Below are positions 46,739 to 59,237 of a stretch of 64,000 bases of DNA, one piece after another (the stretch's first letter is position 1; each line of letters opens with the position of its first letter). The DNA is from Acanthococcus lagerstroemiae. Taxonomy: Eukaryota > Arthropoda > Insecta > Hemiptera > Eriococcidae. The notes under the pieces are model-generated. The model did no database searches and was not told where the DNA came from. It was given only the letters and a program-made list of their open reading frames with translations. The position numbers were made by a program, and so were the translations under genes. Where the stretch lies: assembly GCA_031841125.1 (NCBI GenBank), contig CM063114.1, positions 35,113,574 to 35,177,573 on the forward strand. Direction: 5' to 3'.

Positions 46739-47200
46739 TCTGTATAAAAATGAATGTTTGTCTGTTTGAGTGTTTGTTTGTTCGAGGTTGGCGGCTGAAC
46801 CATAAGAGCTGGGGAGTTCGAACTTTCTGGATATGTTTGTATGAGTCCGGAATAGGTCTTAGGCTATAAAAAAATTCGGTACCATAATTAGGAGGGAGCC
46901 ACAAAAATTTGTCCCCCCTGGCCCCTCTAATTTTGTTTTCAACTTGAACTTTTTAGAATCGTTTTACATCAAGCTTCTTCACATTCTGTTAAAATTTGGT
47001 GGCGGTAACTGTCTCCCTTCAGGAATTATTGGGGGGTTGAAAATCTGAAATTTCCAAAACGAGCTCAAAATGCTTCATTATTGCACATACATCTAATTTA
47101 AAACAACCATAATATTTGGATATTGTTTCGTACCCATTTCTGTACCACACAGCCCATTTTCAACCACGTATCACCTCCAAAAGCCCTAAAATTTCAGTTT
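46739..47200 (+). mobile_element. Helitron-like 5' portion, copy 3
   Basis: Begins TCTTCTGTATAAAAATGAATG followed by GTTTGTTCGAGGTTGGCGGC and a GGTGGCGGTAACTGTCTCCC block that recurs at 32980 and, inverted, at 51640. No CTRR terminus is obvious, so it may be 3'-truncated. Confidence 0.5.
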
Positions 47201-47399
47201 TCGAAAACTATCTTCAGCATTCCTTCTAATTATCCGACTGAATTTTTGAAAACACCAACATTTTCCTCTGAATAACGCACAAGTATGAAGCAGTAAACTG
47301 CAAGTAGATCAGAACCCTCCAACTGAAGGCAATGACTGTTAAGCTATTTTTGCAGTTTTAAATTTTTGTAAATTTCAGTGGCGCGTCTCAGAGTACCTT

Positions 47400-48872
47400 T
47401 TCCGAGCCAAGAACCTGGTATCGGCTACACGGTGATTCGTCTATCAACACACGCACACAGACACGCGCGCATGAACATGCACAAATAAAGGTTAGGAACA
47501 GAAACAACAAAGGAGGTTTTAATACCTAAGTATAATAGGCTAATGCGCCTATTCTTCTACGTTTTTTTATTCTTTCTTTTCCCACAGCAACTACTATTAG
47601 TAAGTTCAAACTGCATATAAAAATGTGTAGCGTCTCATAATCAAAATCTCTCTTCTGTAAAATGTATGTAAGTGTTTGCATTTAAGGCAATTAATGATTC
47701 GACAATTTGCAAATTAAAACCGAATTTATTTCGCAAGAAAAATAGTCAGCTATATTTGAAATTGGAATTTCAAAGACGTTTGCTCTACAAAAATGACAAA
47801 CACTCGAATATGCGTGAGCTAAGATGGAAGTTTAACGACTGACGAACAGAACATGTCTCGGATTGTACAAAGGCCAAAAATCAGTATTTACACAAATTGA
47901 CAATACCCGAATTAGGTATCAAGATCATGACTCTAAAGGAAACAACGAAGATAAGCTAATGATTGTGTATGCAGTGCACAGTGAAAATCGGCCAGTCGTA
48001 GTTTAACGGTAAAAGGTAAAATGGTAAAAGGTAAAATACGTTAGTTTAAAAGTGAAAATATCACCACAGGTGAATCAAGACGAATTACGATAACATGAGT
48101 AGCATTAAAATAAGTAAACACTTATTAATGTAAAATTTATATGTGTGAGTGTTGTATCTGTGGTTTGTGTGGTTTGGTGGGGTAAATCATAAGATGCGGA
48201 TACGGGGAAGAGGGTGGGGTTCTGGACCCCTTCCCCAAAGATCGAGTACTTATGCGTGTACTTCTAGCGATGGAGATCCCGCGTAGGACATCAGGCATAG
48301 GCTAGGTTAGGCAAGATTTCAAGGGGTGCAAAAGTTTACAAGGAAAAGGTGAAAAAGGAAGGAAAAGGAAGAAAGAAAAAAGAAAGAGAAGAGGCAAACA
48401 GAAAATGAAACAGTTCAGAAAACCTAACTGAAAAATAAAATTTTTGACCTTAGTCATTAGGAGGATATGAAGCGGGTGAGGAGACATTTTGTTGATGCCT
48501 GTCAGCTTGGTTTAAGCCGCATGTTATACTTAAAGAACGTGAGCAAAAAGTGAAGTCCATAATACATTAAAAAAGAAGAAGAAGTGAAGTGACCACCCGC
48601 TTATAAGTCGCATTAGCAGCGGATGCCGGCAGTGCTGGATGGGTGGAGGGAAGAAAACTGCAAGTTTGGAAAAGATCACGGATGTGGATCACAGAGAATC
48701 GTTGGAAGGATGGGGAGGGAAGATGAGAAAGCTGTTTGCTGTAAAGGGAAGAGGAAGGGACTAACTCAGTTAAGCCAACACTCTTTAGCCAACCCACCTT
48801 AGCCAGCTCACCTTAGCCAACTCACTTTAGCCCACGGTCTAGATGACCCGGGAAGCGGGTCAGCTGGTATAT
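47400..48872 (+). mobile_element. Helitron-like repeat, copy 4, with 3' hairpin
   Basis: Ends with GACCCGGGAAGCGGGTC (a hairpin) followed by AGCTGGT at 48846-48869, the arrangement of a Helitron 3' terminus. Internal blocks are shared with copies 1 and 2. No Rep/helicase coding is seen. Confidence 0.55.
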
Positions 48873-48892
48873 GTATATATATGTACACACTA

Positions 48893-49170
48893 ATTTTGTG
48901 GCACGAAAATCTCAAAAACTATTGGATCAATTGATTCCAAATTTTGATATATTATGAGGCAGTACTTGAAATTATGCAGTGAAGAGTTTGAAGGCAATCG
49001 GTCGAGCCGTTCTTAAGTTTTCCTCAATTTAAGGACAAAATTTGTGGCACGAAAATCTCAGGAACTATTGAATCATTTGATTCAAAATTTTGGTAGATCA
49101 TAGAGAAGTACTCGAAATTGTGCAGGTAAAAGTTTGATGACAATCGGTCGAGTCGTTCACGAGTTTCCTC
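48893..49170 (+). repeat. Two tandem GTGGCACGAAAATCTCA units
   Basis: Two roughly 138-bp units each run TTGTGGCACGAAAATCTCA ... CAATCGGTCGAG(C/T)CGTTC ... TTTCCTCAAT. A single inverted unit is at 14793-14945. Confidence 0.7.
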
Positions 49171-49954
49171 AATCTATGTTCAGCATAAGAAGCGCGAGGC
49201 CACTCACGTACTCGATGTTTTTTTGGGATTTACTTAATTGATACGAAATATAATTTTGATAGCCGCGTAGTTCTGTTGTATTATACAGATATTTCGGTCT
49301 TACACGTTTCGGCCTTAAACGTTGCGATTTCAAATTTATACGAACTCTAATTTTGATAGCCGGGTAGTTTTCTATTTTTATAATACTATTCCTTGTCGAG
49401 AGTTGCGTTTTTTTAAACGTGAATGGTCTTAAACATTTCGGCCGAAGGCCGAAAAGTTTTCGCGAACGTTTCTTAATCAAAACCCATTTCAATTTCGGAT
49501 AAGATTATTATTTCGTTTCCAGTTTTTCCATTTTGACCAGTTCATCATGTTATAGTCCACCATTTGCAGAGCAGTTGCTCCAGATTTCTTGAGCGTATAC
49601 ATGTAGGTATGTATGTTTAAAGAAACTAAGTCTCGTCCCAGTAAGCATGTTTAAAATCAAATATTTCTCTTGTCAGAGTATTTGCTGAGAATTTCGCAGA
49701 AATGCTGAGCATCTATTAGAGTGAACATTCGCTCGTTTGTCATCACTAACCCGGTCCACCTTGATCAATAAAATTAGAGAAGGGGGCCAGCTTTAATTTA
49801 ATCTAGTATTTTATTTCGGGGCCTTTAACACAATGTGATCTTGATTCTAAAATTTATATTGTAACGTTTTTAACTTTATTCCTAGGATTTTATTGATAAA
49901 TCTTGAATACTCAGTTTCAACTTTCATTTTTGTATTTTGCATACCATATGCACT

Positions 49955-50010
49955 AGTTGACCCGCTTCGCGGTTCATCTAGACCGTGGACTAAAATGAAG
50001 TGGCTAAAGA
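49955..50010 (-). mobile_element. Helitron-like 3' terminal fragment
   Basis: The reverse complement reads GGTCTAGATGAACCGCGAAG then CGGGTCAACTAGT: a short hairpin followed by CTAGT, as at Helitron 3' ends. Confidence 0.6.
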
Positions 50011-51479
50011 GAGTTAGATAAAGTAAGTTTTAAATGGAGGAACACTAATATTTAGCTCTATACCGCGCAGTAAGACGTAAACATTATTACTGATCAAATT
50101 AATTTTTTGGTGCCCAATATCCTTCGCATTAATTTGGTTTCCAGACTTAAGACTGACTACACGTATTATTTTACGTAGGTATGTTTAAAACTATGCAGAT
50201 TTGCGAAATTCTATCGTGTGTGAATGTATGCGGTACCTACACGTTACCTACAAATCTTTCGCCACTGTACATTTCTGAGAGAGAGAGAGGAAAGAAGGCT
50301 TTTATGGAAAAAATGAAAGACTTTGCATGAGTATAGGTGTATTAATTAATGTATCAGATTTGCTGGTAATATTGTATCTAATGACAACTGCAATTACCTA
50401 CGACTGAAGAGCTTCTGCATACACGATGTTGACTGTGTGTTCATCTGAGGTGGACTACTCATTGTAGCTTGTAGAGGAGGTGTATGTAAATGTAGCGCGA
50501 AATATTTTTCGTATACAGAGGAAACTAAAAATTACAATAATTAGTAGAACTTCTGGTAAAAGAAATTAGAACGCGACTGCCTACTGACGAACTAGAAAAC
50601 ACCGCAGCATTTTGGAAAGCAAGATGTAGCAGAAACAGTTTAGAACGGGCCAGAGGTACATCTATTCAAAATAGTTTGTAAATTTTCGGGAAAGATCATA
50701 CATTGAAAACGTGTTCTATAGCGTCGTCTTTATACATATACGTGACTATCGGTGTATAGAATTTGATTTGTGTTGAAAAAGAACTTGCTTTCAAGAATTT
50801 GTAGCCGTTGAATAAAGGCATCGGTTTTCGTTTGTTGACGGAATATTTTGACGATTATGTAATGAATTTAAAACGTTCCTGGATCGTTTGCACAAATGAT
50901 TGCTGTACAGAGAGAAAAAGCGTAGAAGAAAAAGCGCAGAGTTATATTGTACATAGGTATCGAAATGTCCTTTGTTTTAACCGCAGGTGTAGATATCTTC
51001 TATTTAATGGCAAGTAGATCATTCCTTTGGGATGGGTAGGTACCTATAAGCTTGTGCACCAAATTAAAAGTTTTATAGTAATAATGCGTGTATTTACGAC
51101 AGTTGAATGATATAATTTGTAGTTGTAGTTATTTCATATTTTCATTTGGTACATGAAACACGCGACACTTTTTTACATGCAGTGAAATAAGAACAGTGTA
51201 ACTGGTTTCTGTTAGCTATGTGCGCGCGTATGTTGATGGATGGGTAGCGGTGTAGCGCCAAGTTGCTCGGAGGTCCCGTACCTAACGTTACTAAAATATG
51301 CGGAAGTTTAAAAGAGGAAATAGCTTCAACTCACTCTGCGCTCAATTGGAGGGTCCTAATTCAGTTGCAGTTTATCACTTCATGTTTGTGTTATTCAGAC
51401 AAAGGTGTTAGTGTTTTCAAAAATTCAGTCAGAGTAATTAGAAGAAATGCTAGACATATTTCTAAAAATTGAAATTTTA
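50011..51479. other. Intron 10, late part
   Basis: AT-rich with many TACCTAC motifs. No feature supported. Confidence 0.35.
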
Positions 51480-52088
51480 GGGCTTTTGTGATGATACGGG
51501 GCTGAAAATGGGCTATGTGGTACATAAATGAATAGAAACAATATCCAAGTATTTTATGGTCACGTTAAATCAGATGTAAATGTTATAATAAGGTATTTTG
51601 AGTTCGTTTTGGAAGTTTAGATTTTCAACCCCTAATAATTTCTGAAGGGAGGCAACTACAGCCCCCAAACTTCAGCAGAATGTGAAGAAGCCTAATAAAA
51701 AACACTTTAAAAGTCCAAGTTGGAAAAAATAAACCTTTTCACAGTTCATATAAACACGAGGTCTGGTTGGCCGAGTGGATAGCGCGTTGGTCTCGGAATC
51801 CGGAGCTCCTCGGTTCGATCCCACGTAGCAACTCGCCAGATTTCGACCTAGGCCGGTTTTTCGACCAGAAGTGAAGAGGGCTAAGACAGCCCTAGCAGTC
51901 TCTCCGACGTCTCTGAGGTAATGCTTGAAAAGGCGGATTCCAGGGCTCGGGTTGAGAGCAAATTAGAAAATAATTTCATATAAACACATCTAGAAATCAT
52001 GAAACCCTATAGTTCTTACGGTTCACTCGCGAATCTCGAACAAACAAACGCACACAGAGACAAACACCTCTACATATATATATATTAG
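51480..52088 (-). mobile_element. Helitron-like 5' portion, copy 5, split by a SINE
   Basis: On the minus strand it starts TCTAATATATATATATGTAG, has TTTGTTTGTTCGAGATTCGC and later the CTCCCTTCAGAAATTATTAG block. The SINE at 51758-51974 interrupts it. Its outer end lies about 50 bp from the exon 11 acceptor. Confidence 0.55.
51758..51974 (+). mobile_element. tRNA-derived SINE, family 1, intact copy
   Basis: A perfect 13-bp duplication TTCATATAAACAC (51745-51757 and 51975-51987) defines the 217-bp insert. The head has box A (GGCCGAGTGGATAGCGCG) and box B (GGTTCGATCCC). The tail ends GGGCTCGGGTTGAGAGCAAA then TTAGAAAATAA. Confidence 0.9.
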
Positions 52089-52141
52089 AGGTTAGAGATG
52101 TATAGTTCATATTTTTGTGGCTTTACTTTTTTCTTATGTAG

Positions 52142-52329
52142 GCGAGCCAGGTAAAATGGGTCAGTCTGGAGAAGCAGGTCCTCCTGGCATCCCGGGGAAA
52201 GATGGGATACCTGGTGAAAAAGGAAGCATTGGTTTACCTGGTTTAATTGGAGCTGTTGGCTTTCCTGGACCCAGAGGTCCTCCTGGAGAATCTGGAAGTC
52301 CTGGACCTCCCGGCCCAAAAGGAGTTGAT
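52142..52329 (+). CDS. Procollagen exon 11: major helix
   Basis: Two bases complete the glycine codon (acceptor CTTATGTAG). Then Glu-Pro and 20 triplets run to Gly-Val-Asp, with a GTAAGT donor in phase 0. The upstream intron end carries the terminus of a Helitron-like repeat only about 50 bp from the acceptor. Exons 10 and 11 together total 297 bp (33 triplets). Confidence 0.93.
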
Positions 52330-52548
52330 GTAAGTTGGCTAAAATCCACTTCCTCCCCTTCCCCCTAAACTCTTTTTAACTTTAAGTGAAGTAAACTTCA
52401 TGACGGGGGGGGGGAAGAAACAGAGTGGTATTACCTATTTATTTCTAGACATTTCTTCAATAATACTGGAGAGTAGAAAATTGCTTATGATTCTCAGAGC
52501 TAAACTAGAATGTTTGCCAAATTAATTTTTTCTGTTTTTTTATCATAG

Positions 52549-52765
52549 GGCACGCCTGGAGAACGAGGCTATAAAGGAGAAGCGGGAATGAAAGGGGAAA
52601 CCGGCCCTACTGGATCAAGAGGATTGCCAGGATTAGAAGGACCAGAAGGAAAACGGGGTAAAAGAGGACCACCAGGAATTCAAGGACCACCAGGCTTATC
52701 TGGGGAACGTGGAGCTCCTGGCGAGAGAGGCCTACCTGGTGCAGATGGAGTACCTGGGCCTAAAG
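52549..52765 (+). CDS. Procollagen exon 12: major helix with clustered GxxGER motifs
   Basis: Twenty-four triplets plus one base; acceptor TATCATAG, donor GTTAGT, phase 1 at the end. It contains GTPGER at its start and [12 protein letters not shown] at 52693-52728. If the Y-position proline is hydroxylated, GAPGER becomes GAOGER. GLSGER and GAOGER are known collagen-binding-integrin recognition types in vertebrate collagens; their use in this animal is inference. The rest is rich in Lys/Arg/Glu. Confidence 0.93.
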
Positions 52766-53281
52766 GTTAGTATTCGGACTCCTCAAGATTAAACTGTAGA
52801 ATCTGTTCACACACCACTACAAGCATACGCACATACATTGATGTTATCAGAGTTAGGATACGCTGCTGAGAGGAACGTTTTACATACAATTAAAAAATTC
52901 AAATCGTTTAAAATTTTTATTGACGCTTGGATCATTTTTATGACCTCTAATCATTATAATGACGTTGTTCTATGTACACGTTCACTATTATTGACACACC
53001 GCTCAATAATGATAATTTTTATGGGGAACGTATAATCCTTGTAAGTTGATCTGGTTGATATCTGTACATTTTAATGTTCTTTTTCGACTCCATTGTGATC
53101 TTCAAGATTCTCGCCGATTCCTACATGACCGATCAATTGCCCCAGTCGAAAAATAGGCGACAATAACGTAATTAGATTACGAACGTAATTAATTCGAATT
53201 ACCTGTTTTACTGAATGTTTTTCTTACAGTCATCCTAACTTTGATAACAAAAAGTTTCTGATAACAAACCCCAGCGATACT

Positions 53282-53452
53282 AGGGCTCTATAGTTTCACC
53301 TGGGTATACTAAGCCGCCATTTTGGTTCATACTGCGCCCGTCGATGCCGAATCCGACTATGCGGAGCGTAACGCGTAGTCAATTCGGCATCGACGGGCGC
53401 AGTATGAACCAAAATGGCGGCTTAGTATACCCAGGTGAAACTATAGAGCCCT
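53282..53452. mobile_element. Near-perfect palindromic MITE, 171 bp
   Basis: Flanked by a perfect 9-bp duplication AGCGATACT (53273-53281 and 53453-53461). Arms of about 80 bp are almost perfect inverse copies, starting AGGGCTCTATAGTTTCACCT. The centre is CCGACTATGCGGAGCGTAAC then GCGTAGTCAATTCGGCAT. The duplication length fits Mutator-like elements. Confidence 0.9.
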
Positions 53453-53730
53453 AGCGATACTAGCGCGCCACCGCTGTGAAGAGTCCGAATGGATGGTTTA
53501 ATGGGTTTTGATTTAGTTTGGAATTGCGTTTGAAAGTATTTCCTGACAGTATATTATTTAAAAAGATATAAGTATTTCTGAATCCTCTGCATTAAAAAAA
53601 ATAGGTGTATTGATGTACTGCAAATTAGATTTTAGTGGGTATTAGTAATGGTGTACATGCCGATAAATTTCTTTTCGAGAACGAAACTACTTATTTTCAA
53701 AATATTTTGGTATAGGGAATCTATTCGTAT

Positions 53731-54012
53731 TGTGGCGAATGCTCCTGAATATTCGTAACCGAGTAAAAGGAGTCAATAGAGACGGACCAGGAAATTTGTC
53801 GATAACGTCGTGGTATTAGGCACTATAAAGGTCGCTGGTCGCTGGCTGTCGCCGTTCGGTTTAGCTTTGAATGTGATACCTCATTGTATGAGTTTTTAAG
53901 GCGATATTAATGCGCTTAGTTGTGGTGTGTTCGTGTTTATTTGCGAAGGTTTTCTTCTTTTTTGCCTCTTGCAATGCTGCTTTTTTGTTTTTGGTAATAT
54001 AGTATTATGCTG
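53731..54012 (+). mobile_element. Possible solo LTR (Gypsy type)
   Basis: Starts TGTGGCGAATGCTCC and has CACTATAAAGGTCGCTGG, parallel to the TGTGGCG start and TATATAAAAGCCGCTGG of the LTR at 43682. The right boundary (ACTTAACA) and target duplication are not certain. Confidence 0.35.
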
Positions 54013-54167
54013 CACTTAACAATTTTATTATCTACGTCAGACATTCTTTACTTTCACCCGGAAACCTATCCCTCCCCTTTTTTTGTCGTTTTTGGTGGTG
54101 TGTAAATACTTATTTGACCCACTGTATATAAGGTGAAGTATTCATTTGAGTTTTTCTTTATTACAAG

Positions 54168-54256
54168 GTCAAATTGGCGACAGAGGGTCGGAGGGTCCAC
54201 CTGGGCCTAAAGGAGCAACTGGTGATGTAGGTCGTCCTGGAGTGATTGGACCTCAG
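54168..54256 (+). CDS. Procollagen exon 13: major helix
   Basis: Two bases complete the split glycine codon (acceptor TTACAAG), then Gln-Ile and nine triplets to Gly-Pro-Gln with a GTAAAT donor in phase 0. Gly-X-Y is uninterrupted. A possible solo LTR lies just upstream in the intron. Confidence 0.9.
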
Positions 54257-54349
54257 GTAAATAAAAACCATATTATTTTAAAATTACCTATAATAATAAA
54301 ATAATATCGTTTGGTACCTACTTATCTATCGACAATAATTGCTATCTTG

Positions 54350-54480
54350 TTTGACTAGTCGAGCATGTGAATGTATTAAAATATTTGGGAATGGTGATAG
54401 AAAAATTTTTAATTGGAAAGCTCACATACCTACATAGTGTACCAAGAAAACTAAGAAATATATTACTCCAATAAAACAAC
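54350..54480 (+). pseudogene. Non-LTR reverse transcriptase thumb scrap
   Basis: The plus frame near 54363 reads HVNVLKYLGMVIEKFLIGKL, then HSVPRKLRN. This fits the v.KYLGv.id..l.wk.H....v..klr motif. Nothing else of the element is readable. Confidence 0.45.
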
Positions 54481-55225
54481 ATGCAACGTGTAATCTATAT
54501 TAACATATAGTCGAGACGAAAAGTTGTTGTGCATATAAATAAGTTTTGTGGCAGCTCTCATCCCACTACTCTTGATGAATTTCAAAATTTGAAAACAAAA
54601 TAATCAAATCTTTTAAAAATTACATCGCTAAGGCCAGAAGTAACAAAAACTAAGCTATTAACACTGAAACAACTTCAATGGAAAAACAACATTGCACCTA
54701 CCTAAAAGTTAACAATTTACCTACTTAGCCTGCCAACCTAGAACCAACTTGGAAATCACAACTAATGTTGTATGTATAATACTCACTCAGTTCTTGCAAC
54801 TATGAAAAATACAATCACAAGCCAACATAGCTTCATGTATTGAGGAGCTACATATGTATACGTCAATAGTCTTTTGAAGAAAGATAAATTATGCGTTTCA
54901 GGTAACTATGAGGAAGTTGTATTTGATGGAGCCGCATGCCTTATTGTATAACATCCTTGAAAATTAATAAACTATAAAAATTGTGAAACGAAAGGAGTAC
55001 CTAAGTGATGAAAAATTATGTAAATGGTAAGTGGCGGACTCAGGAATTGAGGGGGGGAGGGGTTGATCTCGGCCCGTTTTTTGTCAAACATCAGTAAAAA
55101 AATTTCTTATGCATAAAATTGGTGCCGTTCAAGTTTGGACCTTTTCTTCTCTACTTTCTACTAAATCTGATATACCTACTGTAAATGGTTACACCATTCT
55201 GTGTACTTTCATCCCCTTGATTTAA

Positions 55226-55590
55226 CCTGAAAGGTTTGCCTCCTGTCCGCAGAAGTATTTAAAATAAAGTGGGAAGAATTTTGGATTGATGCCTGACCCC
55301 GGTCGGAGTCTGACCTCTTCAGACATTGAGATGGACGGGTACCGTCAACATCGTTGGCGGCACATTCTCTGTATGGTGTTATACGATGTAACATACGGTC
55401 AGCGTCGTTTCAATCTCGGCAAACCAAGTTAGTAGTGCGTCCTTACCTGTTTCAAAAGTTGACAGTTTGCCCGGAAAGGGTTGACTCCAGCCTGCGAAGA
55501 TTCGGAATGAAACAATGTTGAAAATTATGGGATAAGAATTTTGAGGAGGAATCCGGACCCGGCCAGAGTCTGACTTCTCCAGTCACGAAG
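55226..55590. repeat. Direct repeat of a GGAGTCTGAC-bearing block
   Basis: Two blocks about 250 bp apart share GAAGAATTTTGG/AAGAATTTTGAGG, CCGGTCGGAGTCTGAC/CCGGCCAGAGTCTGAC and CTTCAGACATTGAGA/CTCCAGTCACGAAGA. Degenerate; identity unknown. Confidence 0.45.
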
Positions 55591-56480
55591 ACCGGCAGTT
55601 AGCCACTGAGCATTGTCAAACGTTCTGATCCTTTCCGAACATGAATTTTACCCGGAGACCGAACCAACTAGTGTACAAGTTTACTTTTGTGGAAAATTTG
55701 TGGTACCTCCCCTTCCATTCACTGGAGGGGCGTCGGATCAACGTGAAAAAAGTCAATGGTTTTCATTAAGTTCATTGTCATCAGAGCCGGAGAATTACTA
55801 AGATTTTCAGGTCTTCAAGTGTTTGAACGTTGGCTACATTGATGTTGATATGCTTCAATTCTACTGGATCTGCAGAATAGTGTCAAGTAGGTATGAGCAG
55901 TATTGCCAGATGATCTCATGACTTTTAAAATTAGGAAATTGGCTCTCAGTGGTCACATGGTACATCTGCCCGACTAAAACAAAACGGGAACAAACAAACT
56001 CCACAATCACTTGAACAAAACATACTCTTACAACAACTATAAGGTACCCTTTTTGTGGATGAAACTGAGCGTGTGCGAGGAATTTTGGAGGAGTGAATGG
56101 AACAAATCTTTTTTTTTTATCCATGAAAGTTTGGTTTTTGGCGCGAACAGGAAAAAACGTCCAACCCATTTTATTGGTTTCGTGTATACCTTTTTGTACT
56201 GATTTTTCATACCCCTCCCATTTTTTATTTTATATTTGTTTCTGTAATTGAGGTAGTGGGTCGAAAAACAATGTTAGGAACGTGGGATAACGCCCTTTTT
56301 CGATTATCCATTTTTTGAATTCTTCTGGTCTGCTATATCTGTGACAGAAGTTTCAAATCAGTCCGATTCGTAATCTTAAGAAGAGTATATTTATATGGGT
56401 GTATTTCGCGTATGAGAAATGTGAGTTTGATTTGTAAGTGTATGCGGCGTGATTAGTCCTGAGTTTTGACATTGGCATAT

Positions 56481-56734
56481 GGACGCTATTAAGCAAAAGG
56501 GACTTCAGTGGCATTTATTGACAAAACGAGTCATTAGTATCGTGGGAAAGAGCGTAAAACGTAGATTTTTTCACAATTGGACCCCGATACAAAAATGTGT
56601 ACAGTACGTAGAAAAAAGCTTATCAGTAAATACTACATATGTCCATAAACCGGCATTATTCATTGGCTTTTAAATGTTACGTTTTCTCAAAAAACAGATT
56701 TTGTCGCTTAAGTCCCTTTTGCTTAACAGCGTCC
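56481..56734. mobile_element. MITE, 254 bp, TIR GGACGCTATTAAGCAAAAGG
   Basis: Inverted ends (GGACGCTATTAAGCAAAAGG / CCTTTTGCTTAACAGCGTCC) with AT outside both. Same family as 11811 and 13309. Confidence 0.8.
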
Positions 56735-57488
56735 ATGTATGACTATCCCTAGGAAAAGGGAGCTTAGGGTGAAAGAAAATTGAAAAAAACTTTTTCGTTA
56801 ACTTGGTACTACTGATGTAATATTCTCTGATAGATAGAGCGACTATTCGGTACTGTTCAGTTCAAATTAGTCCGTTGTCACAATCAGTGGCTCCAAGTAA
56901 ACGTACCTATTTATTTATTATTCATTTTATTTTATTTTTTTATTTTATTTTTAAGTTTACCCTAAGCTCTTTTTTCCTGTGGGCCAATCACATCTGTGTA
57001 TTATGAGGAAATTAGGTTCGAACTTTTCTTTTTCCGTTTTCGTTTATCAGTTCAGTTTTAATTGTTATTTAATGAAGAAAGCTGTGAAATGTGTGCATTA
57101 ATTCATTATTTTTCAGTATTATACAATATATTATGTATGCAAAAAAAGGAAAATTAAAAAAAAGTATTTTCAATCATAACTACGCTGATAATCGCGAAAA
57201 AACATTCTTAATTTTGTTGGAAATAGATAACCCGTTACTTCTTTTTACCGGATACTTTTCATGATCGTTTTTAATCATTTCTTCCTCACAGATTAGACTG
57301 TATAGTTGATCGGCATGAGTTTCAAAGCGATACTTCTAGGCTTAGAATCAGCAAGGAAATGAAATGTTTGAAAGTATTTTTCTAAAAATGTACTTCTTAG
57401 AATAAAGTTTTTTTCACCTACTACCTCAGCTGTCCCCTGCCGTGCTAAAACGGACTACCAAGAAACCACCGGCTCAACTGTTTGGTAA

Positions 57489-58069
<581 letters not shown>

Positions 58070-58530
58070 ACATTATGTATCGATGTAGGTACCATAGGAG
58101 GATGAGTAATTACGAGTATGTGAGGTATATTCTCAGTTGGGTCCTCAGTAGTGTGACATGCTAACAAAGGCAAAGGGCAAATTTACACTGAACGATTCGA
58201 ACTACTTATGAATCAATGTATTGTAGGAGAATGAATGGTTATGTGAAGCATTTCCTCGTTTAGGTCTTTACAAATCCATGAGAGTAAGGTGGCATGCTAA
58301 CAAAGAGAGAAATTTAGACACCTACCCAAAATATGAATGAATTGATATATCATAGATGGATGCGTGATTGTGTTGGGCATTTCCTCAAGTGGGCCCTCAG
58401 GAGGCTCGTTAAAACTTTGAAATCAGTGACTAGAAATATCTATGAATCGATGTATCCCAATGTGTTGAAATACGTGCAGTAATACGTCCCTAAGAATATG
58501 TGGTCTCAGGGAGCTCTGAAATCAAAGAAG
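58070..58530. repeat. Degenerate tandem repeat, about four units near 115 bp
   Basis: Each unit begins near ATGAATC(A/G)ATGTAT, continues with a GGAT/GAATGGTTATGTG block and CATTTCCTC(A/G), then TCAG/TGCTAACAAAG. Strongly diverged between units. Confidence 0.5.
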
Positions 58531-59237
58531 AAGAAACCATTTTTTCAGCCTTTCAGTAAATAATTGAACATACCTACCTCCATTTGTGCAAATTCCAACG
58601 CTATCTCTCAATCTGATGAGTGATTTGAAAAATTCTGCTTCTTGTGAATCATTCGTTTCTACAAATTGAGACGGGTATTTTTCTTTCCTACTCTCCAGCC
58701 CTGCCACCACTCATCACATATACATGACTTTATAAAAAGTTGGACCTATGTGTGATGTTGAATTTAAAAACAAATGGAAGCGTCAACGTAACGTGCCCGA
58801 AAAGTACAGGACTTGTAGAAACTTTTACAATTTCCTGAAAACAAAGATTTTTAAGTACCCTTCTCGTTTTGTACCATTCCATAAGGTGTTATTGGGAATC
58901 TACTTCTAGGTGGCCATATGAGGGTCTGTTGTTTAAAGAGAGGGGCTTTGTTTTGGTAGTTTCGGAAATAGAAAAATGTGTAGTAGTTTGAGAATGCACC
59001 TACCTAGGAGGCCACTACACGGAGACTGGCAATAAAATAAATGTATTGTTGTAATGTCTTTCTTGAGATAGTATATCTTAGGTAGTATGAGAATATTTGA
59101 GTCTTGATTATTCCTCATCAACGTACCGCGTGAGGAAGGCATGAAAATTAACCGTGCGAAATTCTGCTGAAAATTTCATCTAAATTTAGGGGTGTCAACC
59201 GTAACAAACAAATTTTGCGGCAGTTAATGTTTATCTT

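Noticed and set aside
51758..51835. A tRNA gene (box A and box B present)
   Set aside because: It is the head of a SINE with target duplications; flanking arms do not form a full acceptor stem and the sequence runs on into the SINE body.
52161..52349. Minus-strand collagen-like frame
   Set aside because: Mirror image of exon 11: GGN-CCN codons give Gly/Pro on both strands.
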